A DNA stretch of 64,000 nt from Paraconexibacter antarcticus (GTDB lineage: Bacteria; Actinomycetota; Thermoleophilia; Solirubrobacterales; Solirubrobacteraceae). The notes under the pieces are model-generated. The model was not told the DNA's origin. It was given only the letters and a program-made list of their open reading frames with translations, and did no database searches. Where the stretch lies: the NCBI RefSeq assembly GCF_024220175.1, contig NZ_CP098502.1, positions 1,178,001-1,242,000 of the forward strand, given 5' to 3'. Position numbers and translations under genes: made by a program. This document shows, one piece after another, positions 24,426-32,894 of this stretch. Each line of letters begins with the position of its first letter. Within the stretch, counting starts at the first letter, position 1.

Positions 24426-25847
24426 CTACGTCGTGGGCTTCGTGAGCGCCTTCACGAAGTCCTCGAGGTGCTGCGTCGTCCAGCACTCGTACGCCTGGCA
24501 GTGCGCGGCGTACGCGCTGATGACCGAGTCGCCGTAGTTCCAGTAGAGCTGCGGCTCGGGGTTGAGCCAGAACGTGCGACCGGCCTTCTCGGCGATCTGG
24601 GCGAAGACCTCGGCCTTCGGGTCGCGCCCGTTCGTCCGCGCGTCGCCGAGCACGATGACCGTCGCGCGCGGGTGCAGGTCGTCCTCGACGAGCGTCCGGA
24701 ACTCGTTCCACACGCGGCCGTAGTCGGTGTAGCCGGAGATGTCGGCGACGCCCGAGTCCTTCGCGATCGCCTCGGAGACCTTCTTGAAGTCGCGTTCCTT
24801 GTGGAAGATGTCCGTCACCTCGCTGATGCGCTCGATGAAGACGAACGAGCGCATCTTGCGGAACGAGTCGTGCAGCGCGTGCAGGACGCTGAGGAAGAAG
24901 ACCGAGGCGCTCGTGACGCTCGTCGAGACGTCGCAGAGGACGTAGATCTCCGGGCGGCGCGGGCGCTTCGGCCTGAACTTCAGCTCGACGGGGACGCCGC
25001 CGGTCTGCAGCGAGGCGCGCATCGTCGAACGGACGTCGACGACGGCGTGGCGCTTGGAGCCGCGCTGCTCCTGACCCTGCGTCTTCAGGCGCCGCTTGAG
25101 CTGCGCGACGACGCGGTGGACGGCGGCGAGGTCCTGCAGCGGGCCGCTCGGCAGCGCGCGGTCGATCTCGTTGAGCGGGCGGGCCGGGGGCAACTGCTCC
25201 TGGCGCTCGATCTGGCCGCGCTCGAGCTCGCGGCGGAGCATCGCCTCGAAGGCGCGCAGCTGGTCGCGGGGGACGCCGTCGTGCCGGGGGTCCTCCGGCG
25301 GGAGCTCCGGCTGGGGCTCGGACTTCAGCCCGAGCGCGCGGCGGATGCGCTGGACGTCGACGCCGATGACCCCGGACCCCTGGCCCTGGCGGCCGAAGGC
25401 GGCGATCGCCAGGCGGGCGAGGTCGCGCATCGCGCCCTCGTCCCCGTCCTGCATCGCCTGCGCGATGAGCTCGCGCAGCGCGTCCATGTCGAGGTGCGCG
25501 GCGTCGTCCGGGTCGATGCCGCCCTCCTCCTTCACGCCCTCGCGGACGGCGGCCATCTCGGCGGCGCGGAAGAAGAAGCGGTCGAAGACGAGGTCGAAGA
25601 TCTTGCGGTCCTCGGGCGACTTCGCGAGCGTCGCGCTGAGGGCGACGCGGAACTGCTCGCGCTCCTGCCACGGGACGAGCGCCAGCGCGGAGAAGCCGTC
25701 GAGGAGCTCGCTCGTGCCGACCTTCAGCCCCTCGCCGCGCAGCTCCTCGGCGAACTCGACGAGGCGCGCGGCCATGCCGACGTCGTCCGCGCCCGCGGAC
25801 CCGTACAGCGCCGCGGCGCGGGCGTCGGGCTTGCGGGGCGCGGGCAC
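24426..25847 (-). CDS. VWA-domain protein (CoxE-like), MoxR partner
   Basis: This 473-residue protein has a helical N-terminal half and a C-terminal von Willebrand A domain. The metal site begins DVSTSV (near residue 305; DxSxS pattern) followed later by GYTDYGR and LGDARTN. It matches the CoxE-like VWA proteins that pair with MoxR ATPases to insert metals or remodel protein complexes. GTG 25847 is used, 17 nt after the MoxR stop, so the two genes form an operon. The client complex is not in the window. Confidence 0.85.
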   Translation of the reverse strand: MPAPRKPDARAAALYGSAGADDVGMAARLVEFAEELRGEGLKVGTSELLDGFSALALVPWQEREQFRVALSATLAKSPEDRKIFDLVFDRFFFRAAEMAAVREGVKEEGGIDPDDAAHLDMDALRELIAQAMQDGDEGAMRDLARLAIAAFGRQGQGSGVIGVDVQRIRRALGLKSEPQPELPPEDPRHDGVPRDQLRAFEAMLRRELERGQIERQEQLPPARPLNEIDRALPSGPLQDLAAVHRVVAQLKRRLKTQGQEQRGSKRHAVVDVRSTMRASLQTGGVPVELKFRPKRPRRPEIYVLCDVSTSVTSASVFFLSVLHALHDSFRKMRSFVFIERISEVTDIFHKERDFKKVSEAIAKDSGVADISGYTDYGRVWNEFRTLVEDDLHPRATVIVLGDARTNGRDPKAEVFAQIAEKAGRTFWLNPEPQLYWNYGDSVISAYAAHCQAYECWTTQHLEDFVKALTKPTT

Positions 25848-25863
25848 GGCGGCGGCCCGGTCC

Positions 25864-26766
25864 TCAGGCCCCGGCGCCGTTGGAGCCGCCGCCCGCGAGC
25901 TGGAGCTTCACGCCGACGCGGTCGGCGACGATGTCCAGGTCGGTGCGGTGCTTGACGATGACCGACATCGTCGACCTGAAGACGTCCGCGTCGATGTCGG
26001 AGGCGCCGAGCAGGAGCAGGGCGCGGGCCCAGTCGATCGACTCGGCGATCGACGGCGGCTTCTTCAGGTCGAGGTCGCGGATCGTCGCGACGAGCTCGAC
26101 GAGCTTGCGCGCGACGGTGTCCGGGAGGTCGGGCGTGTGGAGCTTCACGATCTCGAGCTCGTGCTCGAGCGACGGGTAGTCGAGCCACAGGTAGAGGCAG
26201 CGGCGCTTCAGCGCCTCGGTGAGCTCGCGCGAGTTGTTCGACGTCAGCAGGACGACCGGGTGGGTCGTGCTCGTGACCGTCCCGAGCTCCGGGATGGAGA
26301 TCTGGAAGTCGCTCAGCAGCTCGAGGAGCATCGCCTCGAACTCCTGGTCGGTCTTGTCGATCTCGTCGATGAGCAGGACGACCGGCTCCTCGGAGGAGAT
26401 CGCGTCCATGAGCGGGCGGGTGAGGAGGAACTCCTCGCCGAAGATGTCGTCCTGGACCTCGGACCAGCCGGCGCCGTCCGCCTCGGCCTGGATGCGCAGC
26501 AGCTGCTTGCGGTAGTTCCACTCGTACAGGGCCTTGGCCTCGTCGAGCCCCTCGTAGCACTGCAGGCGCACGAGGCGGCGGTCGAGCGTCTTGGCCAGCG
26601 CCTTCGCGAGCTCGGTCTTGCCGACGCCCGCCGGCCCCTCGACGAGGACGGGCTTGCCGAGCTGCGCGGCGAGGTAGCTCACGAGGGACGTGGACTCGCC
26701 GGGCAGGTAACCGGTGTCCCGGAGGCCCTGGGCGATCTCTTCGACGGAGGCAGGCATGACGCTCAT
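25864..26766 (-). CDS. MoxR-family AAA+ ATPase
   Basis: This 300-residue AAA+ protein has Walker A GPAGVGKTE (residues 44-52), Walker B LLIDEIDKTD, sensor 1 TSNNSREL and the arginine region ALKRRCLYLW. Met-rich candidate starts are ATG 26766 and ATG 26757; both leave the whole domain, and neither has a clear ribosome site. The protein probably works as a chaperone with the VWA gene that follows. A TACTGT box lies 10 nt upstream of ATG 26766. Confidence 0.85.
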   Translation of the reverse strand: MSVMPASVEEIAQGLRDTGYLPGESTSLVSYLAAQLGKPVLVEGPAGVGKTELAKALAKTLDRRLVRLQCYEGLDEAKALYEWNYRKQLLRIQAEADGAGWSEVQDDIFGEEFLLTRPLMDAISSEEPVVLLIDEIDKTDQEFEAMLLELLSDFQISIPELGTVTSTTHPVVLLTSNNSRELTEALKRRCLYLWLDYPSLEHELEIVKLHTPDLPDTVARKLVELVATIRDLDLKKPPSIAESIDWARALLLLGASDIDADVFRSTMSVIVKHRTDLDIVADRVGVKLQLAGGGSNGAGA

Positions 26767-26861
26767 GGAGGACTGGACAGTACTGATCTGAAACCGCCGT
26801 CCCGTCGGCGCCGTGCCCCGGTGGGGGACCCTGGTGCGCTCCTGTGGCATGCTCGCCCGGC

Positions 26862-27104
26862 GTGACCGTCCTGCCCGCCGCCCTGCTCGTGCTCGCCGAC
26901 ATCCCGGCGGCCCCCGTCCTCGCCGTCATGACGTTCGGCCTCGTCATCACGCTGGCCGGGCACATCAACAAGAACTACAAGGTCGTCGGCATCGGGCTGG
27001 CGATCCTCTTCCTCGCGACCGCGGCGATGATCATCGGCGCCTACGCGTCGTATTCGGGGGACGGCCGCGACCCGCGGCCCTGCGGCATCCCGGCCGCCTG
27101 CTGA
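26862..27104 (+). CDS. Small two-helix membrane protein
   Basis: This 80-residue protein has two hydrophobic helices (about 3-32 and 40-65) separated by a short polar loop, HINKNYK, and a hydrophilic tail with two cysteines. GTG 26862 is preferred; GTG 26844 would add six residues. It is divergent from the MoxR gene. No family recognised. A convergent gene ends 75 nt downstream. Confidence 0.6.
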   Translation: MTVLPAALLVLADIPAAPVLAVMTFGLVITLAGHINKNYKVVGIGLAILFLATAAMIIGAYASYSGDGRDPRPCGIPAAC

Positions 27105-27179
27105 CGCCTCCCCCCGCAGCGTGTGGTCTCGTCGGGGAATATCCCCTACCAGGCCGCACGCCGGCCCGGGGGAGCGGGC

Positions 27180-28025
27180 TCAGCCGCCGTCGAGGCGGAG
27201 CTGGCCGTCGGGGTCGGCCGGCGGCTCGGGCGTGCGCTCGGTGCGGCGGGTCCCGAACTCGGGGACGTCGAGGAGCGTCTCGTCGGTCGAGGGCCCGCGG
27301 CGGTCGACGACCGTCGGGCGCGCGTCGGGCTCCGGGCGGGGACGCGTGCGGCCCGCGCCGTCGACCCGCGTCGGGGCGTCCGCGCCGGGGACGTCGAGGC
27401 CCGCGGCCTCCCAGGCGCGCTCGCGGGCGGCGGACGGCCGCCGGCGGCCCGGGGGCAGCGGGTCGTCGGACGGCGCGACGTCCCCCGGGAGCGGAGGCTC
27501 GACGAGGTGGGCGGCGCGCAGGCGCTGGCCGGAGAGCGCGATGAACACGCCGACCGCGGCCGTCACGAAGATGCCCCAGGTGATGCCGACCGCCGTCGCG
27601 GTCGCCCCGTGGGCGGCGGCGGGCTTGTCGAAGAAGCGCCAGAAGACGAGCAGGCAGACCCACACGCCGGCCGCGAAGACGACGTTCCCGTCGCCGAACG
27701 GCAGGTGGAAGGCCTTGCCCTCCGCCCGGGCGAAGAAGAGCCAGATCAGCCCGAGGGCGACGAGGAGCACCGCCGCCTCGACGAACGAGAACGCGCCGAA
27801 CGCGGTGAGCGTCACGTCCTTGGACGGCGGCGTCTCACCGGGCTTGGCCTGGCCGAAGACCGTCTGCGAGTACCACGGGAGGAACATCGTCACGAAGAGC
27901 GCGAGCGCCCCGATCACGACCGTCCGCTGCTCCCGCTCCAGCGCCCCGAACGCGCGGACGACCCGGCGCGCGAACCCCGCCGCCGCCGCCGCGCGACCGG
28001 CACCCCCGGAGGGCCCGCCGGCCAT
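27180..28025 (-). CDS. Four-helix membrane protein with long cytosolic tail
   Basis: This 281-residue protein has a basic N-terminus, four hydrophobic helices (about 38-55, 82-100, 112-130 and 142-165) and a Pro/Arg/Asp-rich disordered tail of about 110 residues. It contains no recognisable catalytic motif. It starts one base inside the stop of the preceding small gene (TGATG) and is the last gene of the ArsA-like operon. Confidence 0.7.
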   Translation of the reverse strand: MAGGPSGGAGRAAAAAGFARRVVRAFGALEREQRTVVIGALALFVTMFLPWYSQTVFGQAKPGETPPSKDVTLTAFGAFSFVEAAVLLVALGLIWLFFARAEGKAFHLPFGDGNVVFAAGVWVCLLVFWRFFDKPAAAHGATATAVGITWGIFVTAAVGVFIALSGQRLRAAHLVEPPLPGDVAPSDDPLPPGRRRPSAARERAWEAAGLDVPGADAPTRVDGAGRTRPRPEPDARPTVVDRRGPSTDETLLDVPEFGTRRTERTPEPPADPDGQLRLDGG

Positions 28026-28255
28026 CAGGCGCCGGCCTCCAGCGCGTCGAGGCCGTCGAGACGGCGCTGCACGAGCTCGCGGACGCGCGGATCGACCGAC
28101 GGGTCCGCGGCCACCTGCAGGGCCTCCTCGAGGGCGGCGCGGGCGCGGCGGGCACGGTCCTGCTCGTCCCCGTCGGGGACGGTGTTCTTCAGGACGTTGT
28201 CCGCCCGCAGCAGCAGGTTCCGGACGCGGTCGGCGGCAGCGGGCGCGTCGGCCAT
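28025..28255 (-). CDS. Small helical protein of unknown function
   Basis: This 76-residue protein is almost entirely predicted helix, with alternating acidic and basic residues (DRVRNLLLRADNVLK, RARRARAALEEALQ). It may form a short helical bundle. It is coupled to the membrane protein downstream and lies 56 nt after the small one-helix protein. Confidence 0.65.
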   Translation of the reverse strand: MADAPAAADRVRNLLLRADNVLKNTVPDGDEQDRARRARAALEEALQVAADPSVDPRVRELVQRRLDGLDALEAGA

Positions 28256-28311
28256 GCCCTGCAGTCTACGCCCGCCTGCCGCCGGACCGGGCCGGGCGCG
28301 GCCCGCGTGCG

Positions 28312-28545
28312 TCAGTCCTCGCGCCGCTTCGGCAGCACGTCGACGTCGGCGTACGAGCGGCCCGAGGCCCGGGGGATGGCGGCCTCCTCGGGCTCGTCCG
28401 GCCAGCGCCCGTGCGCGTCGAAGAAGGCGCGGTCGTCCGTCTCCTGGTGGCGCTCCTCGTCCGGATGCGCGGCGAGCCACACGAGGTAGCCGAGCGCGAC
28501 GAGGCCGCAGGCGACGGCGATGTAGTTGGCGATCGTCCCGGCCAT
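28312..28545 (-). CDS. Small single-pass membrane protein
   Basis: This 77-residue protein has one N-terminal hydrophobic helix (about 4-25) followed by a charged cytosolic portion with many Glu, Asp and Arg. The ATG shares a base with the stop of the preceding gene. The anchor is N-terminal, so it is not a tail-anchored client of the Get3-like ATPase in the same operon. Confidence 0.65.
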   Translation of the reverse strand: MAGTIANYIAVACGLVALGYLVWLAAHPDEERHQETDDRAFFDAHGRWPDEPEEAAIPRASGRSYADVDVLPKRRED

Positions 28546-28919
28546 CAGGCGATCGGGATGTCGTGCACGCGGTCGGCCGCCGCGGCCGGGCCGGCGGCGG
28601 GGTGCGTCTCGATGCGGTCCACCCACCAGTCGATGAGCGCCCGGACGAGCAGCAGCACCTGGCGCAGGAGCTCACGGAACTGCTCGCGCAGCTCGTCGGG
28701 GAGCAGGTCCTTCAGGGACTCGAGCAGCGCGACGAGCGCGTGGACCTCGGACGTGCGGGCCTCGCCGTCGTCCGTCGTCGCCCAGCCGGGGGGCGGCTCC
28801 TCCTGCGCGCGGGCGGACGCGGCCTCGCCGGCGAGCTGCTCGGCGGCCTCGCGCGTCTCCTCGATCCGGGCGCGCAGGTTCGCGAGCGGGTCCTCGTCGT
28901 CGTGCTCAGGCGGGGTCAT
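28545..28919 (-). CDS. Acidic coiled-coil protein coupled to the ArsA-like ATPase
   Basis: This 124-residue protein has an acidic helical N-terminal half (RARIEETREAAEQLAGEAAS) and a C-terminal half with a strongly amphipathic or hydrophobic helix (ELLRQVLLLVRALIDWWVDR) that could contact the membrane or the ATPase. The gene overlaps the ATPase by 14 nt, so translation is linked. I recognise no family. Confidence 0.65.
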   Translation of the reverse strand: MTPPEHDDEDPLANLRARIEETREAAEQLAGEAASARAQEEPPPGWATTDDGEARTSEVHALVALLESLKDLLPDELREQFRELLRQVLLLVRALIDWWVDRIETHPAAGPAAAADRVHDIPIA

Positions 28920-30090
28920 GGGCGGGCGGGTCGAACGTGATGTGCAGCGAGCCGTCGGACAGCGTCGCGCCCGAGGGACGATAGTCCGCCACGGCGGGCG
29001 GCAGCATCAGCGTCCGCTTGTGGCCGTCGACGCGGACGATGAGCTCGCGGCCGACCTGCTTGAGCCCGACGTCCCCCTTCTGCGCGAACGGCAGCTCGAG
29101 CCGCAGCCGCGCGCCGTCCTCGTCGAGGATGAGCTCCTGGGTCACGGTCTGGTGCAGGACCGCGGCCGGGTCGTGCGCGGCGAAGACCTCGTCGGCGAGG
29201 ACGTCGAGCGCGTCGTCGCCGACGACCTCGCGCGGGAAGTAGGGCGCGTGGAGCACCGGGACGGGCGCGAACGCCTCGCGGACCGCCGTGAGCTGCTCCT
29301 GCTGGAGGGCCCGCCACGGCCCGAAGTACTCGCCGACCTCCTCGGGGAAGACGCGGTTGACGATGACCGCGTCGGTGAGGAAGCCGTAGAGGTTGAGGTA
29401 GGTGAACGTCCGCCGGGCCTCGTCGATGACCATGCGGTCGGGCGTCATGACGAGCCGCAGTGACACGTGGTCGGTGTCGCGGAGGATCTCGTTCATCGCG
29501 ATGAGGTTCCGCGTCAGGCCCTGGATCTCGTCGAGGACCGCCTCGCCCGGGAGCGAGACGTCGAGGACCGCGCGGGCGAACGGCCGCGCCGCCTCCATGA
29601 TCCGCGACTGCTGCGGGAAGACCTTCGTCAGCCACCAGCGGGCGACGTCGGGGAAGCTCAGCAGCCGAAGCGTCTCACCGGTCGGCGCGCAGTCGACGAT
29701 GACGACGTCGAAGTCGCCCGACTCGTGGTGGCGTTTGAGCTGCAGGAGGCTGAAGAGCTCGTCCATCCCGGGCGGCACGGTGAGCTCCTCGGCGCTGATG
29801 CGGTCCACGCCGCGCTCGGTGAGCAGGTCGCTCGCCCACGCGCGGACGGAGGACCAGCCGCGCTCGAGCTCGTCCTGCGCCGAGACCTGCTGGGCGACGA
29901 GGTTCGGGCCGATCTCCGTCGGCGCGCTCCCGATCGGTGTCCGCAGCGCGTCGGCCAGGGAGTGCGCCGGGTCGGTCGAGAGGACGATCGTGCGCAGGCC
30001 GTCGGCCGCGCAGCGCCGCGCCGTCGCCGCCGCCACCGAGGTCTTGCCGACACCGCCCTTGCCGGTGTAGAGGATCGTGCGCGGGACCAT
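28906..30090 (-). CDS. ArsA/Get3-family ATPase
   Basis: This 394-residue protein has a deviant Walker A GKGGVGKT (residues 10-17), switch I STDPAHSLAD, and the A-loop-like motif DCAPTGETLRLL, where E. coli ArsA and Get3 have D-x-APTGHT. A C-terminal domain (about 310-390) looks like the small HSP20-type domain found in actinobacterial ArsA proteins. There is no ArsB, ArsR or other arsenic gene nearby, so a protein-targeting or chaperone role is more plausible than arsenite export. It heads an operon of five genes; small proteins encoded downstream may be its partners. Confidence 0.85.
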   Translation of the reverse strand: MVPRTILYTGKGGVGKTSVAAATARRCAADGLRTIVLSTDPAHSLADALRTPIGSAPTEIGPNLVAQQVSAQDELERGWSSVRAWASDLLTERGVDRISAEELTVPPGMDELFSLLQLKRHHESGDFDVVIVDCAPTGETLRLLSFPDVARWWLTKVFPQQSRIMEAARPFARAVLDVSLPGEAVLDEIQGLTRNLIAMNEILRDTDHVSLRLVMTPDRMVIDEARRTFTYLNLYGFLTDAVIVNRVFPEEVGEYFGPWRALQQEQLTAVREAFAPVPVLHAPYFPREVVGDDALDVLADEVFAAHDPAAVLHQTVTQELILDEDGARLRLELPFAQKGDVGLKQVGRELIVRVDGHKRTLMLPPAVADYRPSGATLSDGSLHITFDPPAHDPA

Positions 30091-30124
30091 GGCCTGCGCG
30101 GCAGGTTACGCGAGCGGCGTCGCG

Positions 30125-31648
30125 TCAGGACTTCGGCGCGGGCCTGGCGGCTGCCACCGTCACGCGGCCGGAGGTCTGCCCGCGGTTGCCCGCGAGGTCG
30201 ACGGCGACGATCGTGATGGCGTACCGGCCGGCGTGTCTCGGGGTGAAGCGGAGCGGCTCCTCGCCCCGGCCGAGGCGGGCGGTGCGGCCGGCGACGCGGC
30301 GGCCGCGGAACGTCACCGTCGTCGTGACGGTCGAGACCTTCGAGAGCGTGTAGGTCAGCCGCAGGCGGTGCTTCGCCCGCGGCGCGCGCGGCGACGTGCG
30401 CGCCGACAGCGCGAGCGCCGGCGGGGTGCGGAGGTCCTTCGTGAAGTCGTCCGCGGCGTGGCAGTAGACCGCGGGGTCGGGAAGCGAGGCGGGATCCACG
30501 CCCGCGGCGCCGGGCTGGGCCGGGGCGGGGGCGACGCCGCCGCTCGACGGGTCGCCGAGCAGCGGCGACCCCGGGTCGGCGCCCGTCGCCTGCCGCTTGG
30601 CGGCGCGGACGCGGTCGTCGGTCGCCCGGTCGCACAGCCCGCGCAGGAAGTCGCGCAGGAGCGTGTGGTACCCGAGGTCCGACTCCCGCGGCGCGAGCGA
30701 GTAGAGCGACCAGGCGCCCGTGTCGTAGGCGGGGACCGAGACGCGGAGCTCCGCCTCGGCGTCGCGGTAGAGCCGCTGGGCGTCGTCGTCGCCGGCGAGC
30801 AGCGCGTAGTCGTGCAGGCCGATGACCGCCTGCGTGAACGCGTTGAGGACGAGAAGCTTCGGCGCGAAGGAGTAGATGAGCAGCCGGGTGCCGGCCTTCG
30901 TGGGGACGGCGACGCCGGTCGGCGGTGGCGCGCGGAAGATGCCGAGGCCGCGCCGCGCGACGTCGAACAGCTTCGGGTCGGAGAGGTGGACCGCCGCCCG
31001 GCTGTAGGCCTGCAGCGCCGTCCCCTGGCCGAGCGCGCTGACCCACGGGGGGTGGCCGCCGTCGAACGCGAAGAGCGACTCCCAGGCCAGGCCGCCGGCG
31101 CGCCGCGAGGCGAGCGCCGTCGTCTGGGCGAGGAGCCGGCGCAGGTGGTCGTCGTACGTGCGGCGGCCGCCGGACATCAGGCCGTTGGCCTTCCCGAACG
31201 TCGCGAGCCACTGCACCTGCAGGCCCTGGCCGGGGTAGGACTGCCACACGAGCGAGCTGCCCCGGAAGCTCACGCGCTGCCCGTACCCGAGGAGGGAGCC
31301 GGTCGTCCACCACTCGCGGTTGCGCTGGACGGTGAGGAAGACGAGCGGCATGCGGCTGCTCGTGAGGTTGCCGCCCGCGGCGAGGTGGTCCGTCGTCCTG
31401 AGAACGGCGCCGAGCTCGCGGCGGCGCGCGCCGCTGAGCTTCCTCAGGGTGGCGCGGGCGTCCGCGTAGACCCGGTGGTAGGACGCGGCGGCGCCGGGGG
31501 TGATGGCGCCCGCCGCGGCGGCGCGGTCGACCTCGCCCATGGGCGTGCGGCCGGCCCCGGCAGCGAGGGCCGGGGCGGAGGCGAGGAGGGCCAGGCAGAG
31601 CGCTGCGAGGAGCGCCGCGGCCGCGCGGGGGGACAGAGGCCGGCGGAT
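30125..31648 (-). CDS. Secreted D-glucuronyl C5-epimerase-like protein (start uncertain)
   Basis: The body resembles the C-terminal domain of D-glucuronyl C5-epimerases, alpha/alpha-barrel enzymes that flip uronic acids in polysaccharides; key stretches are YPGQGLQVQWLATFG and YDTGAWSLY. A C-terminal beta-sandwich (about the last 100 residues) follows. The first ATG is at 31540, but the frame continues upstream and encodes a clear signal peptide (LLAALCLALLASAPALAA). No ATG, GTG or TTG precedes it before an in-frame stop at 31664-31666. The likely initiators are ATC at 31648, 6 nt after a TACCAT box, or CTG at 31621 by rank order of fit to the peptide (its true position is 12 nt after the ATC). 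The substrate is unknown. Confidence 0.65.
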   Translation of the reverse strand: MRRPLSPRAAAALLAALCLALLASAPALAAGAGRTPMGEVDRAAAAGAITPGAAASYHRVYADARATLRKLSGARRRELGAVLRTTDHLAAGGNLTSSRMPLVFLTVQRNREWWTTGSLLGYGQRVSFRGSSLVWQSYPGQGLQVQWLATFGKANGLMSGGRRTYDDHLRRLLAQTTALASRRAGGLAWESLFAFDGGHPPWVSALGQGTALQAYSRAAVHLSDPKLFDVARRGLGIFRAPPPTGVAVPTKAGTRLLIYSFAPKLLVLNAFTQAVIGLHDYALLAGDDDAQRLYRDAEAELRVSVPAYDTGAWSLYSLAPRESDLGYHTLLRDFLRGLCDRATDDRVRAAKRQATGADPGSPLLGDPSSGGVAPAPAQPGAAGVDPASLPDPAVYCHAADDFTKDLRTPPALALSARTSPRAPRAKHRLRLTYTLSKVSTVTTTVTFRGRRVAGRTARLGRGEEPLRFTPRHAGRYAITIVAVDLAGNRGQTSGRVTVAAARPAPKS

Positions 31649-31654
31649 CGAGCG

Positions 31655-31660
31655 ATGGTA
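31655..31660 (-). promoter_or_regulatory. -10 box for the epimerase-like gene
   Basis: TACCAT on the minus strand is followed by CGCTCG and then ATC at 31648-31646. This reproduces the leaderless spacing seen elsewhere in the window. The + strand reads TACCGT at 31659-31664 in the same palindromic GGTACC core. Confidence 0.45.
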
Positions 31661-31730
31661 CCGTCATCCTGAGGCCGCTTCCGCAGCCTCGCTTGCAGCA
31701 GTCCCCCCCGACCCGAGGAACACCGATCTC

Positions 31731-32894
31731 GTGATCCCCGCCCGCCGCCTCGCCGCGCTCCTGCTCGCCGTCCTGTCCGCCACGCTGCTCGTGGCGTGCG
31801 GTGGTGGCTCCTCCTCGGGCGGGAGCAAGCCGCCGTCGGACGCCGCTGGCATCCTCAAGGACACCTTCGGGCCGGACAAGCCCGTGAAGAGCGGCAAGAT
31901 CGACCTCGCCGTGGCCGTCGACGCGACCGGCCTGTCCGGCGTCGGCGGGCCTCTGAAGCTTACGCTCGCGGGTCCGTTCCAGTCCACCGGCGGCAAGACC
32001 GTCCCGGAGTTCGACTTCGACCTCGCGCTCGCCGCGGGGAGCATGAACCTCAGCGCCGGGGTGACGTCGACGGGCAAGGCGGGCTACCTGAAGTTCCAGG
32101 GGACCTCCTACGCGCTGCCGGACACCGTCTTCCAGCAGTTCAAGCAGGGCTACGCGAAGTCGGCGGCCTCGTCCGGCGGCAAGAAGTCCTCGGGCCCGTC
32201 GCTCTCGTCGCTCGGGATCGACCCGCTGCGCTGGCTGAAGAACCCGAAGAAGGTCGGGGTCGAGGACGTCGAGGGCGCCGCGTCCAACCACGTCAGCGCG
32301 ACCGTGGACGTGCCGAGCCTCCTCGGCGACGTCGACACGCTCCTGAAGAAGGCCGGCTCGCTGAGCGGCGTCGCCGGCGCCGCGGCCGGGGTCCCCACGG
32401 GCCTCACCCCCGCGCAGAAGACGCAGATCGAGCAGGCGATCACGGCGGCGAGCTTCGACGTGTGGGCCGGGAAGGACGACGGGATCCTGCGCAAGCTCGA
32501 CGTGAGCGTCTCGTTCGACGTCCCCGCGTCGGCCCAGGCGCGGGTCGGCGGGCTGAAGAAGGGCACCGTCCGCCTGACGCTCACGATCGCGGACCTCAAC
32601 AAGGACCAGAAGGTGAGCGCGCCGGCGACGACGAAGCCGCTCAGCCAGCTGACGTCGCAGATCTCCGGCCTCCTCGGCGGCCTCGGCCTCGGGTCGGCGC
32701 TCGGGTCACCGAACTCGTCCTCGGGCTCCGGGAGCTCCTCGGGCGGCTCGGGTGCGGGCGGCTCCGGGTCCACCGGCTCCGGCGCGACCGGCTCGATCGC
32801 GCCGAGCGCGGCGTCGAAGTACGCGCAGTGCCTGCAGTCGGCGGGCACCGACATCGCCAAGGTCAACGCCTGTGCGAAGCTGCTGAGCAAGTGA
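31731..32894 (+). CDS. Lipoprotein of LppX/LprG-like type
   Basis: This 387-residue protein has a lipoprotein signal with Cys23 (LLVAC), a Gly/Ser linker, and a beta-rich body whose pattern (a half-barrel that could hold lipid, with DVWAGKDDGILRKLDVSVSF) recalls LppX/LprG-type lipid carriers. A Gly/Ser-rich linker precedes a C-terminal short segment with two cysteines (YAQCLQSAG, VNACAKLL) likely to form a disulphide. GTG 31731 is 12 nt from a GAGGAA site. It overlaps the next gene as GTGA. Confidence 0.65.
   Translation: MIPARRLAALLLAVLSATLLVACGGGSSSGGSKPPSDAAGILKDTFGPDKPVKSGKIDLAVAVDATGLSGVGGPLKLTLAGPFQSTGGKTVPEFDFDLALAAGSMNLSAGVTSTGKAGYLKFQGTSYALPDTVFQQFKQGYAKSAASSGGKKSSGPSLSSLGIDPLRWLKNPKKVGVEDVEGAASNHVSATVDVPSLLGDVDTLLKKAGSLSGVAGAAAGVPTGLTPAQKTQIEQAITAASFDVWAGKDDGILRKLDVSVSFDVPASAQARVGGLKKGTVRLTLTIADLNKDQKVSAPATTKPLSQLTSQISGLLGGLGLGSALGSPNSSSGSGSSSGGSGAGGSGSTGSGATGSIAPSAASKYAQCLQSAGTDIAKVNACAKLLSK

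Noticed and set aside
28906..30090. Arsenite-efflux ATPase
   Set aside because: No arsB, arsR, arsC or arsD is present and the gene is fused in an operon of unrelated small proteins.
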